A stretch of 64,000 nucleotides of DNA from Halomonas korlensis (lineage in GTDB: Bacteria; Pseudomonadota; Gammaproteobacteria; Pseudomonadales; Halomonadaceae): NCBI RefSeq assembly GCF_900116705.1, contig NZ_FPBP01000002.1, forward strand, positions 315,714-379,713, in the 5' to 3' direction. Each line of letters starts with the position of its first letter. The stretch's first letter is position 1. Below the pieces are notes generated by a model. The model searched no databases. It was not told where the DNA came from and saw nothing but the letters and a program-made list of their open reading frames with translations. Shown here in pieces: positions 32,603 to 41,726 of the stretch. The position numbers were made by a program, and so were the translations under genes.

Positions 32603-33631
32603 TCATCCCAATGAATCGACGACTTCGGCGATGACAGCGATGGTATCGCCCATATTGACCTGCGCCGGGAAACGACGTGCCGCGAGCAGGCCACTGCGCT
32701 GCGCGCGATATTCCACCGGCGGCGTGCCGCTGCGGGTCATGTCGTAGATCCGAGCGATGACCTCGCCCTTCTCCACAGGCTCGCCCAGCGCCAGCGTCAG
32801 CTCCAGCAGGCCGGTATGCTCGCTCTGCACATAGCAACTGGCGTCGGGCATGTCGAGGTAGACCTGCGGCTCGGTGGGCATTGTCACCTCACCTCGGGTG
32901 AGGCCGAACTGGATCAGGAAATTGCGGATGCCGCGCTCGGTGATCGCCAGGCTCTGTGGCGTGGAGGTGCCGCCGCCGCCGAGCTCGGTGGCGACGAACA
33001 CCTTGCCCTGGGATTCCACCACGGTATCGAAAAGCGCTGCGGCGTCGAGCTCGAACATCATCATGGCGTAAGGGGCGCCGAAGGCCTTGGCGCCCTCCAG
33101 GGCTTGGCGCTGCTGGTCAGCGTTGTCGAGCACGTGGGAGGCGCCGAAGGGGATGATGTCCAGGGTGCGTCCGCCGGAGTGAAGATCGAGCACCACATCG
33201 CACAGCGGCACCATTACCCGCGTGAAGTAATCGGCGATCTTCTGAGTCACCGTGCCATCGGGGTTGCCGGGGAAGCTGCGATTGAGGTTGCCGCCATCCA
33301 TGGGTGAGGTGCGCTTGCCGGCCATCGCCGCGGGGACGTTCATCATCGGCACGATGATCACCCGACCGGTCACGTCCTCGGCCTTGAGGTCGCTGGCGAG
33401 TTTCATCAGCGCGGTAATGCCTTCGTACTCGTCGCCATGGTTGCCACCGGTCAGCAGCGCCGTGGGCCCGGGGCCATTCTTGACCATGGTAACCGGGATC
33501 ATCACCGCGCCCCAGGCCGACTCATCGACGGAGATGGGCAGCTTGAGAAAGCCGTGCTGGACGCCATCCGCGTCGAAGTCCACGGTGGCGCTGATCGGGC
33601 TGGGCCGCATTGGGCCGGATCGGTTGGTCAT
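32603..33631 (-). CDS. doeB: N-acetyl-diaminobutyrate deacetylase DoeB
   Basis: A 342-residue zinc-dependent deacylase of the succinylglutamate desuccinylase/aspartoacylase family. Zinc ligands are in GGNHGDEYEG (His and Glu near 63-66) and DLHSGG (near 150), with a NLNRSFPG motif between them. DoeB removes acetate from N-alpha-acetyl-L-2,4-diaminobutyrate made by DoeA, yielding diaminobutyrate. AAGGAA lies 6 bases before the ATG. It is the second gene of doeABX, 54 bp after doeA. Confidence 0.9.
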   Translation of the reverse strand: MTNRSGPMRPSPISATVDFDADGVQHGFLKLPISVDESAWGAVMIPVTMVKNGPGPTALLTGGNHGDEYEGITALMKLASDLKAEDVTGRVIIVPMMNVPAAMAGKRTSPMDGGNLNRSFPGNPDGTVTQKIADYFTRVMVPLCDVVLDLHSGGRTLDIIPFGASHVLDNADQQRQALEGAKAFGAPYAMMMFELDAAALFDTVVESQGKVFVATELGGGGTSTPQSLAITERGIRNFLIQFGLTRGEVTMPTEPQVYLDMPDASCYVQSEHTGLLELTLALGEPVEKGEVIARIYDMTRSGTPPVEYRAQRSGLLAARRFPAQVNMGDTIAVIAEVVDSLG

Positions 33632-33685
33632 GACAGATTCCTTCTTGGCAAACCGCTTGAGTGCGCTAACACGGGCAAGTGAGCG

Positions 33686-34885
33686 TTACTTCACGAACAG
33701 CTGGCGTGGGAAGTCGGCCAGGGTCTCGCATCCCGTCTCGGTGATCAGGATGCTCTCGGTGATCTCAAGGCCCCAATCGTCTTCCCACAGGCCGGGCATG
33801 AAATGAAAGGTCATGCCCGGTTGCAGGATCGTCTCATCCGAGGGACGCAGACTCATGGTGCGCTCGCCCCAGTCCGGGGGATAGCTGATACCGATAGGAT
33901 AGCCGCAACGCGCACCTCCCCGGTCGAAGCCGTACTTGTCCATCGCCGCCCCCAGGGCCATGGCGATATCGGCGGTACGATTGCCGGGCTTGGCCACCGC
34001 CAGGCCGTTCTCGATACCCTCGAGCAGCGCCGATTCGGCGCGCACGAACTCGGCCGGCGGCCGGCCCAGGAACACCGTGCGCGACATCGGTGCATGGTAG
34101 CGCTTGAACACCCCGGCGATCTCGAAGAAGGTCCCCTCGCCCTTGCGAAAGGGGGTGTCGTCCCAGGTCAGGTGGGGGGCGGCAGCGTCCTTGCCGGTGG
34201 GCAGCATCGGCACGATGGCCGGATAGTCGCCGCCATGCACCTTGCCGTTGTCGTCGACCCAGCCCTCGATCCCCACCCGGTAGATCTCGGACACAAGCTT
34301 GCTCTTGGGCAGACCTGGCTCGATGACCTCGAGGATACGCGTATGCATGCCTTCGACGATCCTGGCCGCCACCCGCATGTAGGCGACCTCCTGAGGCGAC
34401 TTGATGGCGCGACACCAGTTAACCAGGGCGTTGGCATCCATGAAGCGCGCATGCGGCAGTTCACGCTGCAGGCTCAGGTAGGCCTTGGCCGAAAAATAGT
34501 AGTTATCCATTTCCATGCCCACCATGCCCTGATGCCAGCCGCGGTCGGGCATGATCGACTGGGCCAGGTAATCCATGGGGTGCATATCCGGATTCTGCAC
34601 ATAATAATCCGGGTAATAGGTAATGTTGTCAGGATGGATCCAGCAGGTACGCAGCGCCCCGTTGGCGTCCATGCGCCGGCCGTACCAGACAGGCTCGCCC
34701 TCCAGCCCCACCAGGACGCACTGGTGCACATAGAACGACCAGCCATCGTAGCCGGTCAGCCAGGCCATGTTGGAAGGATCGCTGATGATCAGCACGTCGA
34801 TGCCACGACTGGCCATCTCGGCGCGTACCTTCCACAGTCGACCGGCATACTCCTCACGCGTGAAAGGCAGGGAAACCTCAGTCAT
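33686..34885 (-). CDS. doeA: Ectoine hydrolase DoeA
   Basis: A 399-residue M24-family (creatinase/aminopeptidase P fold) protein that opens the ectoine ring to N-acetyl-diaminobutyrate. The N-terminal creatinase domain starts MTEVSLPFTREEYAGRLW, and the pita-bread domain follows from about 160. I chose ATG 34885 because it reproduces the 399-residue length I recall for characterised DoeA. A TTG at 34969 and an ATG at 34957 in frame would add 24-28 residues translated across a hairpin. A terminator-like structure lies in the leader. Confidence 0.9.
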   Translation of the reverse strand: MTEVSLPFTREEYAGRLWKVRAEMASRGIDVLIISDPSNMAWLTGYDGWSFYVHQCVLVGLEGEPVWYGRRMDANGALRTCWIHPDNITYYPDYYVQNPDMHPMDYLAQSIMPDRGWHQGMVGMEMDNYYFSAKAYLSLQRELPHARFMDANALVNWCRAIKSPQEVAYMRVAARIVEGMHTRILEVIEPGLPKSKLVSEIYRVGIEGWVDDNGKVHGGDYPAIVPMLPTGKDAAAPHLTWDDTPFRKGEGTFFEIAGVFKRYHAPMSRTVFLGRPPAEFVRAESALLEGIENGLAVAKPGNRTADIAMALGAAMDKYGFDRGGARCGYPIGISYPPDWGERTMSLRPSDETILQPGMTFHFMPGLWEDDWGLEITESILITETGCETLADFPRQLFVK

Positions 34886-34908
34886 GGCACCACTCACCGT
34901 CGCATCAT

Positions 34909-34944
34909 CAAGAAAACCGGCCTTCTCCCTGGCGAGAAGGCCGG
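34909..34944 (-). promoter_or_regulatory. Terminator-like hairpin in the doeA leader (possible attenuator)
   Basis: On the minus strand a perfect 11-bp stem (CCGGCCTTCTC / GAGAAGGCCGG, plus positions 34917-34927 and 34934-34944, 6-base loop) is followed by TTTTCTT. It sits only 24 bp before the doeA ATG. No gene upstream on this strand needs ending, because ghrA at 35102 is divergent. This makes an attenuator or leader-controlled terminator possible. Confidence 0.6.
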
Positions 34945-35101
34945 ACCGGGGTGTCATGGCGTTGCTCAATTAGCACCCGCATCAGAGGGGAGGTTAATCC
35001 CTAGGTACGGTAGCCGGTCAAGCATTTCCTTTCCACCGTCGCGCCTTGCAGCCACGCCGCGCGACTCCCATCATGACAGGGAGTTACCAGGAGGAGACTT
35101 C

Positions 35102-36037
35102 ATGAAGGTTATGGTGCATATCGATGATGCCGATCAGTGGCGCCACGCCCTGGCCGAGCGCCTGCCCGAGGCCGAGATCATCACCAGCGGGGCACCGGTT
35201 GCCGAGCGACGCGACGTCGACTACCTGGCGGTGTGGAAACCCTCCGAGGCGATGCTGCGCGAGCCGACCCGCCTCAAGGGCATCGTCAACCTCGGCGCCG
35301 GGGTCGACGCCCTGCTGAGCAACCCCGGGCTCCCCGCGGATGTGCCGATCGTCAAGCTGCGCGACGCCGGCATGGCCGAGCTGATCGGCGACTACGTGCG
35401 CTACGGCGTGCTGCACTTTCAGCGCGACTTCGACCGCTACGCGCGCCAGCAGGCCCGCGGCGAATGGCACGAGCATGCCGTGGTCGACAAGGCCGACTGG
35501 GCGGTGGGCGTCCTCGGGCTCGGTGCCATCGGCGCCAAGGTGGCTCGCATGGTCGCCGACGACGGTTTTACTGTGCATGGCTGGAGCCGCTCGCCAAAGT
35601 CGCTCGAGGGCATCACCTGCCATCACGGCGACGACGGTCTCGCCGACCTGCTCGGCCGGGTATCGACGCTGGTGCTGCTGTTGCCCGACACCCCGGCGAC
35701 GCGCCATATCATCAATGCCGAGACGCTCTCGGCGCTGCCGCCGGGCGCCAGCCTGATCAATCCGGGCCGTGGCACGCTGATCGACGAAGCCGCCCTGCTC
35801 GATGCCTTGGGGGATGGAGCGACAGAGGGCCGGCTGCGTGGCACCATCCTCGACGCCTTTCCCCGCGAACCACTGCCCGCCGACAGCCCCTTGTGGACGC
35901 ACCCGCGTGTCTGGGTCACCCCCCATATGGCCGGCCCCACCCCCCTCAAGGCGGCGCTGGATCAGGTAGCTGACGCCCTGCGTGCCTTCGAAGCGGGCAA
36001 GGCGCTTGACACCGTCGACCGCGACGCCGGCTATTGA
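35102..36037 (+). CDS. ghrA: Glyoxylate/hydroxypyruvate reductase A-like dehydrogenase
   Basis: A 311-residue D-2-hydroxyacid dehydrogenase of the GhrA group. VGVLGLGAIGAKVARMVA (near 138-155) is the NAD(P)-binding fold. Other elements are the LLLPDTPATRHIIN stretch, the catalytic Arg in NPGRGTLID, the Glu in DAFPREPLP and the His in WVTPHMAGPT. It reduces glyoxylate or hydroxypyruvate. AGGAGGAG precedes ATG 35102. It is transcribed divergently from doeA; a link to ectoine catabolism is not evident. A much longer in-frame ORF upstream is antisense to doeA and not real. Confidence 0.88.
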   Translation: MKVMVHIDDADQWRHALAERLPEAEIITSGAPVAERRDVDYLAVWKPSEAMLREPTRLKGIVNLGAGVDALLSNPGLPADVPIVKLRDAGMAELIGDYVRYGVLHFQRDFDRYARQQARGEWHEHAVVDKADWAVGVLGLGAIGAKVARMVADDGFTVHGWSRSPKSLEGITCHHGDDGLADLLGRVSTLVLLLPDTPATRHIINAETLSALPPGASLINPGRGTLIDEAALLDALGDGATEGRLRGTILDAFPREPLPADSPLWTHPRVWVTPHMAGPTPLKAALDQVADALRAFEAGKALDTVDRDAGY

Positions 36038-36086
36038 ATCGCCCTACACTTCGGTCCGGTCAGGTCCTAGGTTGAAAAGGTCTGAG

Positions 36087-36124
36087 GCTGAACAGGGCTT
36101 ATGCTGAACAGGGCTTATGCTGAA
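36087..36124. repeat. 16-bp tandem repeat, 2.4 copies
   Basis: GCTGAACAGGGCTTAT occurs at 36087-36102 and 36103-36118, followed by six bases of a third copy, in the gap before pncA. The function is unknown; it could be slippage-prone spacer DNA in the pncA promoter region. Confidence 0.75.
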
Positions 36125-36172
36125 AGTGTCGATGGTTGTGACGACACCCAACGACCATCAAGGAGGGACGTA

Positions 36173-36739
36173 ATGGCGATGAAAGTGGACTACACCCCCC
36201 GCGACGCCCTGCTGGTCGTGGACATGCAGAACGACTTCTGTGAGGGCGGCGCCCTGGCGGTGCAAGGCGGCAGCGCGCTGGTGCCGGCTATCAACGCCCA
36301 GATCCGGGCAGCCCATGCCGCCGGAGCGCTGATCGTCGCCTCCCGCGACTGGCATCCTATCGATCACGTCAGCTTCACTCACCGTGGAGGCCCCTGGCCG
36401 GTGCACTGCGTGCAGGACACCGTCGGTGCTGCCTATCATCCCGACCTGGCGCTTCCCGACAGCGCCATTCGACTCAGCAAGGCCACGGCCTTCGATGCCG
36501 ACGCCTATTCCGCCTTCGACGGCACCGGGCTTGGCGGCTACTTGCACAAGAAGGGCATCGAGCGGGTAATTGTCTGCGGCCTGGCACTCGATGTCTGCGT
36601 CAGGGCCACAGTGCTGGAAGCGCGGCGAGAGGGCTTCGAGACGCGATTGCTGGAGGAGCTCAGTGCGGCAGTGGACCCCGCGGCCGTGGCCGAGTGCCGT
36701 CGCGAGTTCATGGACGCCGGTGCCGAGGTCCTTACATGA
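36173..36739 (+). CDS. pncA: Nicotinamidase PncA
   Basis: A 188-residue isochorismatase-like hydrolase that converts nicotinamide to nicotinate for NAD salvage. The catalytic Asp17 is in VVDMQNDFCEGG, a metal-site motif is SRDWHPIDHVSF (about 59-70), and the nucleophile Cys lies in CGLALDVCVRAT (near 142). AAGGAGGGA precedes ATG 36173; an upstream start at 36101 lies in the tandem repeat and is rejected. Its stop overlaps the pncB start (ATGA), matching the next step in the pathway. Confidence 0.93.
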   Translation: MAMKVDYTPRDALLVVDMQNDFCEGGALAVQGGSALVPAINAQIRAAHAAGALIVASRDWHPIDHVSFTHRGGPWPVHCVQDTVGAAYHPDLALPDSAIRLSKATAFDADAYSAFDGTGLGGYLHKKGIERVIVCGLALDVCVRATVLEARREGFETRLLEELSAAVDPAAVAECRREFMDAGAEVLT

Positions 36740-38082
36740 ACACGCCCATACCCGTACAGGTAGCGGATGCGGACCTGGCCCTGCTCACCGACCTCTACCA
36801 ACTGACCATGATCCAGGCCTACTGGAAGGAGGCGATGCATGAGCGGGCCACCTTCAGCCTGTACTTTCGCCGGCTGCCGCCCTCGCGCCGCTTCATGCTC
36901 GCCTGCGGCCAGCAGCACGCCGCTGAGCTGGCCAGTCGGCTGCACTTTACCCCGTCGCACCTGGCAAGCCTGGCCGACACGGGACTGTTCGAGGACGGCT
37001 TTCTCGAATGGCTGGCAGACTGGCGTTTCGAGGGTGATATCTGGACCCTTCGCGAAGGCACGCCGGTATTCGCCAACGAGCCGCTGCTCGAGGTGGACGC
37101 CCCCATCGCCCAGGCCCAACTGCTCGAGAGCCTGATCATGAACCTGGTGCAGCTGGAAACCGTGCTGGCCTCCAAGGCCGTGCGTATTGTCATGGCGGCA
37201 CGCGGGCGACCGGTGATCGACTTTGGCATGCGCCGCATGCATGGCGTGGACGCCGCGGTGCGCGGGGTGCGAGCCTACCGTACCGCGGGGCTGGCCGGCA
37301 CCAGCAACGTGCTCGGCGGGCTGCGACATGACCTGGCGATCAACGGCACCATGGCCCACAGCTATATCCTTGCCCACGACAACGAGCGGGACGCCTTCCG
37401 TGCCTTCGCCCGCCACTACCCCGGCACTACCCTGCTGGTGGATACCCACGACACCCTGGAAGGGGTCCGCAAGGTCATCGAGATCATGCGCGAGGAACCC
37501 GGGGTCGGCGTGAAGGCGATCCGACTCGACTCCGGCGACCTGGGCGAACTGGCGAAGGGCGCACGACGCCTGCTCGACGATGCCGGGCATGGCGACATCA
37601 AGATCGTCGCCAGCAGTGGCCTCGATGAGCACAAGATCGACGCCCTGCTCACCGACGGTGCCCCTATCGACGCCTTCGGTGTCGGTACCGAGATGGGCGC
37701 GCCGTCAGATGCCCCGGTGATCGACCTGTCCTACAAGCTGGTGGAATACGCCGGCACGCCACGCGTCAAGCACTCGCCGAACAAGATCAACCTGCCCTGC
37801 CGCAAGCAGCTCTTCCGACGCCTGGATGACCAGGGCCGCTACGCCGGTGACCTCATCGCGCTGCGTGACGAGCCGATCGCCGAGGGCGAGCCGCTGTTGC
37901 GACCGCTCGTCCGGGCCGGTCGAGTCGACGAGACGGAGATGGCCGAGGCCGATCGCGCCCGGGAGCGCGTGCAGGACGCCCTGACGCGGCTTCCGGACGA
38001 ACTGCACTCGCTGACGCACGGCACATCCGACTATGCGGTCGAGCTGAGCCCCGATCTCAAGCGTCACCAATCGCATAGCTGA
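36736..38082 (+). CDS. pncB: Nicotinate phosphoribosyltransferase PncB
   Basis: A 448-residue type II phosphoribosyltransferase. It begins with LLTDLYQLTMIQAYW, contains the FGMRRMHG pocket (near 160-170), and ends the barrel with LDSGDLGELAKGAR and the FGVGTEMGAP loop. It makes nicotinate mononucleotide from nicotinate and PRPP. It is translationally coupled to pncA, giving a two-step NAD salvage unit. A perfect 15-bp hairpin follows the gene. Confidence 0.93.
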   Translation: MNTPIPVQVADADLALLTDLYQLTMIQAYWKEAMHERATFSLYFRRLPPSRRFMLACGQQHAAELASRLHFTPSHLASLADTGLFEDGFLEWLADWRFEGDIWTLREGTPVFANEPLLEVDAPIAQAQLLESLIMNLVQLETVLASKAVRIVMAARGRPVIDFGMRRMHGVDAAVRGVRAYRTAGLAGTSNVLGGLRHDLAINGTMAHSYILAHDNERDAFRAFARHYPGTTLLVDTHDTLEGVRKVIEIMREEPGVGVKAIRLDSGDLGELAKGARRLLDDAGHGDIKIVASSGLDEHKIDALLTDGAPIDAFGVGTEMGAPSDAPVIDLSYKLVEYAGTPRVKHSPNKINLPCRKQLFRRLDDQGRYAGDLIALRDEPIAEGEPLLRPLVRAGRVDETEMAEADRARERVQDALTRLPDELHSLTHGTSDYAVELSPDLKRHQSHS

Positions 38083-38098
38083 CTCCCCGCCTAGACAC

Positions 38099-38135
38099 GA
38101 CACCGCCGCGACCATTGTCCGGTCGCGGCGGTGTC
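38099..38135. terminator. Strong bidirectional stem-loop
   Basis: A perfect 15-bp stem (38099-38113 with 38121-38135) and the loop ATTGTCC lie between convergent pncB and the SDR gene. No T run is present, but stem stability and position fit a shared terminator. Confidence 0.75.
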
Positions 38136-38152
38136 ATCGAGCGGCTGCCTGG

Positions 38153-38890
38153 TTAGAGGGGCTGCTTGGTCGGGCGAATGATCAGTTCGTTGACGTCAAC
38201 GTCCGCCGGCTGCTCGATAGCGAAGGCAATCGCTCGGGCAATCGCATCGGCGTCGATAGCCATCTCGTAGAGCTCACCCACGCCCTTGGCGGTTTCAGGA
38301 TCGCTGATGGTGGTCGTCAGCTCGGTTGCCACGGCGCCCGGTGAGATATTGGTGGAACGAATTTCCTCGCCGCCTTCCTGACGAATGCCCTCGGACAGCG
38401 CCTTGACCGCATATTTGGTGGCGCAGTAGACGGCGGCGGACGGAAAGACCACATGCCCGGCCACCGACGACAGGTTGATGATGTGGCCGGCATGCTGCTC
38501 GCGCATGGTCGGCAGCACTGCGGCGAGGCCGTAGAGCACGCCCTTGATGTTGACGTCGACCATCTTCTCCCACTCGTCGACCTTGAGCTGATCGAGCGGC
38601 GACAGCGGCATCAGGCCAGCGTTGTTGATCAGCACGTCGATGCGGCCATAGGCCTCCTTCGCGGCCTGGGCCAGCGCCTCGACCTGACTGCGGTCGGTGA
38701 CGTCGGTCACCCGGTAGATGGCCTCACCGCCCTGCTCGACGATGGCGTCACGCAGTGCCTTGAGACGATCCTCACGGCGAGCGCCAAGTACCAGCTTGGC
38801 CCCGCCCTTGGCCAGACGGTGGGCGGTGGCTTCGCCGAGGCCACTGCTGGCACCGGTAATGATGACGACCTTGCCATTGATTTCTGACAT
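38153..38890 (-). CDS. Short-chain dehydrogenase/reductase
   Basis: A 245-residue classical SDR. The TGASSGLG cofactor motif is at 13-20, NNAG near 88-91, and the catalytic Ser (LSSVAG) and YCATK follow. Basic residues after the second strand (GARREDR) favour NADP. The substrate is unknown; the family includes serine 3-dehydrogenase-like and clavaldehyde-type reductases. It is the last gene of a nemR-OYE-SDR run, so it may process aldehydes or ketones formed during electrophile stress. AGGAG lies 8 bases before the ATG. Confidence 0.9.
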   Translation of the reverse strand: MSEINGKVVIITGASSGLGEATAHRLAKGGAKLVLGARREDRLKALRDAIVEQGGEAIYRVTDVTDRSQVEALAQAAKEAYGRIDVLINNAGLMPLSPLDQLKVDEWEKMVDVNIKGVLYGLAAVLPTMREQHAGHIINLSSVAGHVVFPSAAVYCATKYAVKALSEGIRQEGGEEIRSTNISPGAVATELTTTISDPETAKGVGELYEMAIDADAIARAIAFAIEQPADVDVNELIIRPTKQPL

Positions 38891-38992
38891 CGATGCTTCT
38901 CCTGTGGACGTGAATCGGGGTGTTGCGATTCAGAGATATTGCGAATGGGGCGAAAGCGCCCCGACCAACGGCCGGGGCGGGAAAGCCGGATG

Positions 38993-40108
38993 TTACGCCG
39001 GCTGTTCGGCGAGACTCGGATAATCGATGTAGCCGCGCTCATCGCCGCCGTAGAAGGTGCTGTCATCCCACTCGTTGAGCGACGCGTCCCGGCGAAAGCG
39101 CTCCGAAAGGTCGGGATTGGCGATGAAGGGACGGCCGAAGGTCACAAGATCCGTCTTGCCGGCGGCAATACGTTCGCATGCCTCCTCGGCAGTGTAGGCA
39201 CCGTTGCCGATGTAGGCACGCGTAAACGCTTTCTGGATGGCCTCGATTACCGTATCCGGGCGACCCGTGGCATGGTTGCCCTGGAAGGAATCCTCGACCA
39301 CTTCGATAAAGGCGATACCCAGGGCGTCGAGCCTGCCGGCGAAGGCACCGAAGGTCGCGACCGGATCGGCATCTTCCATGGCATTGAAGCTACCGGTGGG
39401 GCTGACCCGCACGCCAACGCGATCCGCGCCCCACACGTCCACCACCGCCTCGACCACCTCCAGCGGCAGGCGCAGGCGATTATCCAGCGAGCCGCCATAG
39501 GCGTCATCACGATGATTGCTGCCACTCTTCAGGAACTGGTCCAGCAGGTAACCGTTGGCCGCGTGAACCTCGACCCCATCGAAGCCAGCGCGCTTGGCGT
39601 TCGCAGCACCTTCGCGGAACTGCGCGACGATGTCGGGCATCTCCTCGAGCGCCAGCGCCCTGGGCGTCGGGATTTCGACCATGCCGGAGTCGGCGCTGAT
39701 GTAGGTCTTGGCACCTTCCGGCTTGATGGCCGAGGGCGCCACCGGCGCATTGCCGTTGGGCTGCAGCTCGGGGTGCGAGATGCGCCCGACGTGCCACAGT
39801 TGCAGGATGATGCGGCCGCCTTCCTCGTGCACCGCATCGGTCACGCGGCGCCAACCCTCGATCTGCGCCTCGGAATGGATGCCGGGGGTGAAGGCGTACC
39901 CCTTGCCCTGGGGCGAGACCTGAGTCGCCTCGGCGATGATCAGTCCGGCGCCGGCACGCTGGCGGTAGTATTCCACGTTCATGTCATTGGGCACGTCGCC
40001 GGGCTGAGTTGCTCGCGAGCGGGTCAGCGGGGACATCAATACCCGGTTGGGGAGCTTCATGTCGCCGAGAAAGAAAGGGTCGAACAGGATGTCGGTATGC
40101 CGTGTCAT
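38993..40108 (-). CDS. nemA: Old yellow enzyme, NemA-like alkene reductase
   Basis: A 371-residue FMN-dependent TIM-barrel ene-reductase. It starts with LFDPFFLGDMKLPNRV and has LTRSRA (28-33) and the QLWHVGRISHP stretch. The substrate-binding VEVHAANGYLLDQF motif is near 180, and GGSLDNRLRLPLEV follows at about 205. It reduces activated double bonds and nitro compounds such as N-ethylmaleimide. AGGAG lies 6 bases before the ATG. It follows a NemR-like repressor and is probably induced by electrophiles through the operators at 40191 and 40885. Confidence 0.92.
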   Translation of the reverse strand: MTRHTDILFDPFFLGDMKLPNRVLMSPLTRSRATQPGDVPNDMNVEYYRQRAGAGLIIAEATQVSPQGKGYAFTPGIHSEAQIEGWRRVTDAVHEEGGRIILQLWHVGRISHPELQPNGNAPVAPSAIKPEGAKTYISADSGMVEIPTPRALALEEMPDIVAQFREGAANAKRAGFDGVEVHAANGYLLDQFLKSGSNHRDDAYGGSLDNRLRLPLEVVEAVVDVWGADRVGVRVSPTGSFNAMEDADPVATFGAFAGRLDALGIAFIEVVEDSFQGNHATGRPDTVIEAIQKAFTRAYIGNGAYTAEEACERIAAGKTDLVTFGRPFIANPDLSERFRRDASLNEWDDSTFYGGDERGYIDYPSLAEQPA

Positions 40109-40190
40109 GGGAGTCTCCTTGACGATTGGTAATGGCTTGACGATCGATAGAGCGACGAACTGACGCTGCGATGAAGCATAAGCGGCGCTT

Positions 40191-40210
40191 TAGTCTAGAC
40201 CAGTCTACTA
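40191..40210. promoter_or_regulatory. NemR-type operator before nemA
   Basis: TAGTCTAGACCAGTCTACTA contains the palindrome TAGAC-CA-GTCTA. It lies between nemR and nemA, 82 bp before the nemA start. The arms match the second site upstream of nemR. Confidence 0.6.
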
Positions 40211-40271
40211 ATATCCATTGACAGTTTTATCCCTGTCGATAGGTGGGCTCGGGTAGCTGGGGGTGGCGACC

Positions 40272-40874
40272 TCAGGGGGTAGACAATGCCTGGGGCGCCA
40301 ACACTCGACTGAAGAGAATATCTTCGAAACACTCCATCGGCTGGAGCGACTTGACGGTCTTGGCGCGCAGTATGGCACCTTCCCATCCCGCCATGATGAA
40401 GCTCGCCTGGGCATGTGAATCGAGAATGGCGTCGATTTCACCATCTTCGCGTGCCTCGTCAAGGCAACCAACGAGACGACACTCCCAGGCGCGGAAGACC
40501 TGATCCAGACGTGCCCGGAACACCTCGCTCTGCGCCGAGAGTTCCTGGCCCAGGTTGCCGATCAGGCAACCTCGCGCATGGTCACAGGACAGCATGTCCT
40601 GCTTGCCCACCGCAAAATAGCGACGCAACCTGCCCAGTGGCGAGGTGCGTGTATCGGTAAAGATTGCCGCCAATCTTGCATCGTATTCCTCGGCGAAGGC
40701 ATCGATCACGGCCAGGCCAAAATCTTCCTTGCTCGAGAAATAGTGATAGAAGGACCCCTTGGGCACTTCGGCGCGTTTCAATACCGCATTGATGCCGGTA
40801 GCATTGAAGCCATGTTCGGCGATCAATTCGGCACCGACGCTGATCAACTTGTCACGGGTAGCTTGCGTCTTCAT
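40272..40874 (-). CDS. nemR: TetR-family electrophile sensor, NemR-like
   Basis: A 200-residue TetR repressor. The DNA-binding domain covers residues 8-52 (INAVLKRAEVPKGSFYHYFSSKE in part). Cys103 in RGCLIGNLGQE corresponds to the redox-active Cys of NemR that senses bleach, quinones and methylglyoxal. Cys97 lies close by. It is followed by nemA and an SDR, as in the classical nemRA arrangement. Palindromic TAGAC/GTCTA sites flank the gene on both sides, consistent with autoregulation and control of nemA. Confidence 0.88.
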   Translation of the reverse strand: MKTQATRDKLISVGAELIAEHGFNATGINAVLKRAEVPKGSFYHYFSSKEDFGLAVIDAFAEEYDARLAAIFTDTRTSPLGRLRRYFAVGKQDMLSCDHARGCLIGNLGQELSAQSEVFRARLDQVFRAWECRLVGCLDEAREDGEIDAILDSHAQASFIMAGWEGAILRAKTVKSLQPMECFEDILFSRVLAPQALSTP

Positions 40875-40884
40875 GCCCTATAAA

Positions 40885-40901
40885 TTAGACCAGTCGTCTA
40901 G
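40885..40901. promoter_or_regulatory. NemR-type operator before nemR
   Basis: TTAGACCAGTCGTCTAG holds TAGAC and GTCTA arms with a 5-base spacer, 11 bp before the nemR start codon. Half-sites equal those at 40191-40210 but with wider spacing. Confidence 0.6.
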
Positions 40902-40975
40902 TTTCGTCAAGCGATGCCCGGTGTGCCATGCCCGCAGGGCCGCTCGGCGTTCGACCAACCGACCCTACCAGGCAC

Positions 40976-41536
40976 TCATTCGAGCAGCGCGTTGAACTGT
41001 TTGAGCCATTCCGGGTGGGCCGGCCACGCCGGGGCGGACACCATCTTGCCGGAGGTGATGGCCTGGTCGACGCCGATCGCCGCGAAGTCGCCGCCGGCCA
41101 GCCGCACGTCCGGCTCACAGGCGGGATAGGCCGACACTCGCCACCCTTCCAGCGACACTGCTGCAGCCAGCAGTTGGGCGCCATGGCAGATGACGGCGAT
41201 CGGTTTCTCGTGATCGACGAAGTGGCGCACCATGTCCAGCACTCGCTCGTCGAGGCGCAGATACTCGGGCGCGCGACCGCCGGGAATTACCAGGCCGTCA
41301 TAGTCGGCGGGATCGGTTTCGGAAAACGTCGCATTCAGGGTGAAATGGTGCCCCGGTTTTTCCGTATAGGTCTGGTCGCCCTCGAAGTCATGGATGGCCG
41401 TCTTGACGCTGTCGCCCTCGCGCTTCTCGGGGCATACCGCATCGACGCCATGCCCCAAGGCCTGTAGAGCCTGGTAGGGCACCATGATCTCGTAATCCTC
41501 GACAAAATCACCGGCAATCAAGAGCAATCTGGCCAT
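40976..41536 (-). CDS. DJ-1/PfpI family protein
   Basis: A 186-residue class I glutamine-amidotransferase-like protein of the DJ-1/PfpI/YhbO family. The nucleophile-elbow Cys117 in [10 protein letters not shown] is followed by His118, and the acid Glu lies near the start. Relatives act as glyoxalase III or as deglycase-like stress proteins. GGAG lies 6 bases before ATG 41536; the ORF extends further upstream without ribosome site. Its place next to the nemR group suits a role in reactive carbonyl defence. Confidence 0.88.
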   Translation of the reverse strand: MARLLLIAGDFVEDYEIMVPYQALQALGHGVDAVCPEKREGDSVKTAIHDFEGDQTYTEKPGHHFTLNATFSETDPADYDGLVIPGGRAPEYLRLDERVLDMVRHFVDHEKPIAVICHGAQLLAAAVSLEGWRVSAYPACEPDVRLAGGDFAAIGVDQAITSGKMVSAPAWPAHPEWLKQFNALLE

Positions 41537-41726
41537 GGGAATCTCCTCGTAGGGCTGACGGGAAGCCGGCACGACAAGCGCGTCGCGCCAGGCACTCGGA
41601 AGCCTAGCTGAGATCGCTGATAGCGCAACTGTTAGCACAACGGGTAGCGTAAAACAGGGTGCACTCTGGAACCTGACGGCGGCTGGGCGTTCTCACCCCT
41701 GTCGCTCCCGCAACCAATGGATCACC

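Noticed and set aside
33803..36037. A 744-codon plus-strand frame
   Set aside because: Its first 1.3 kb is antisense to doeA; only the part from ATG 35102 with an AGGAGGAG site encodes a real dehydrogenase.
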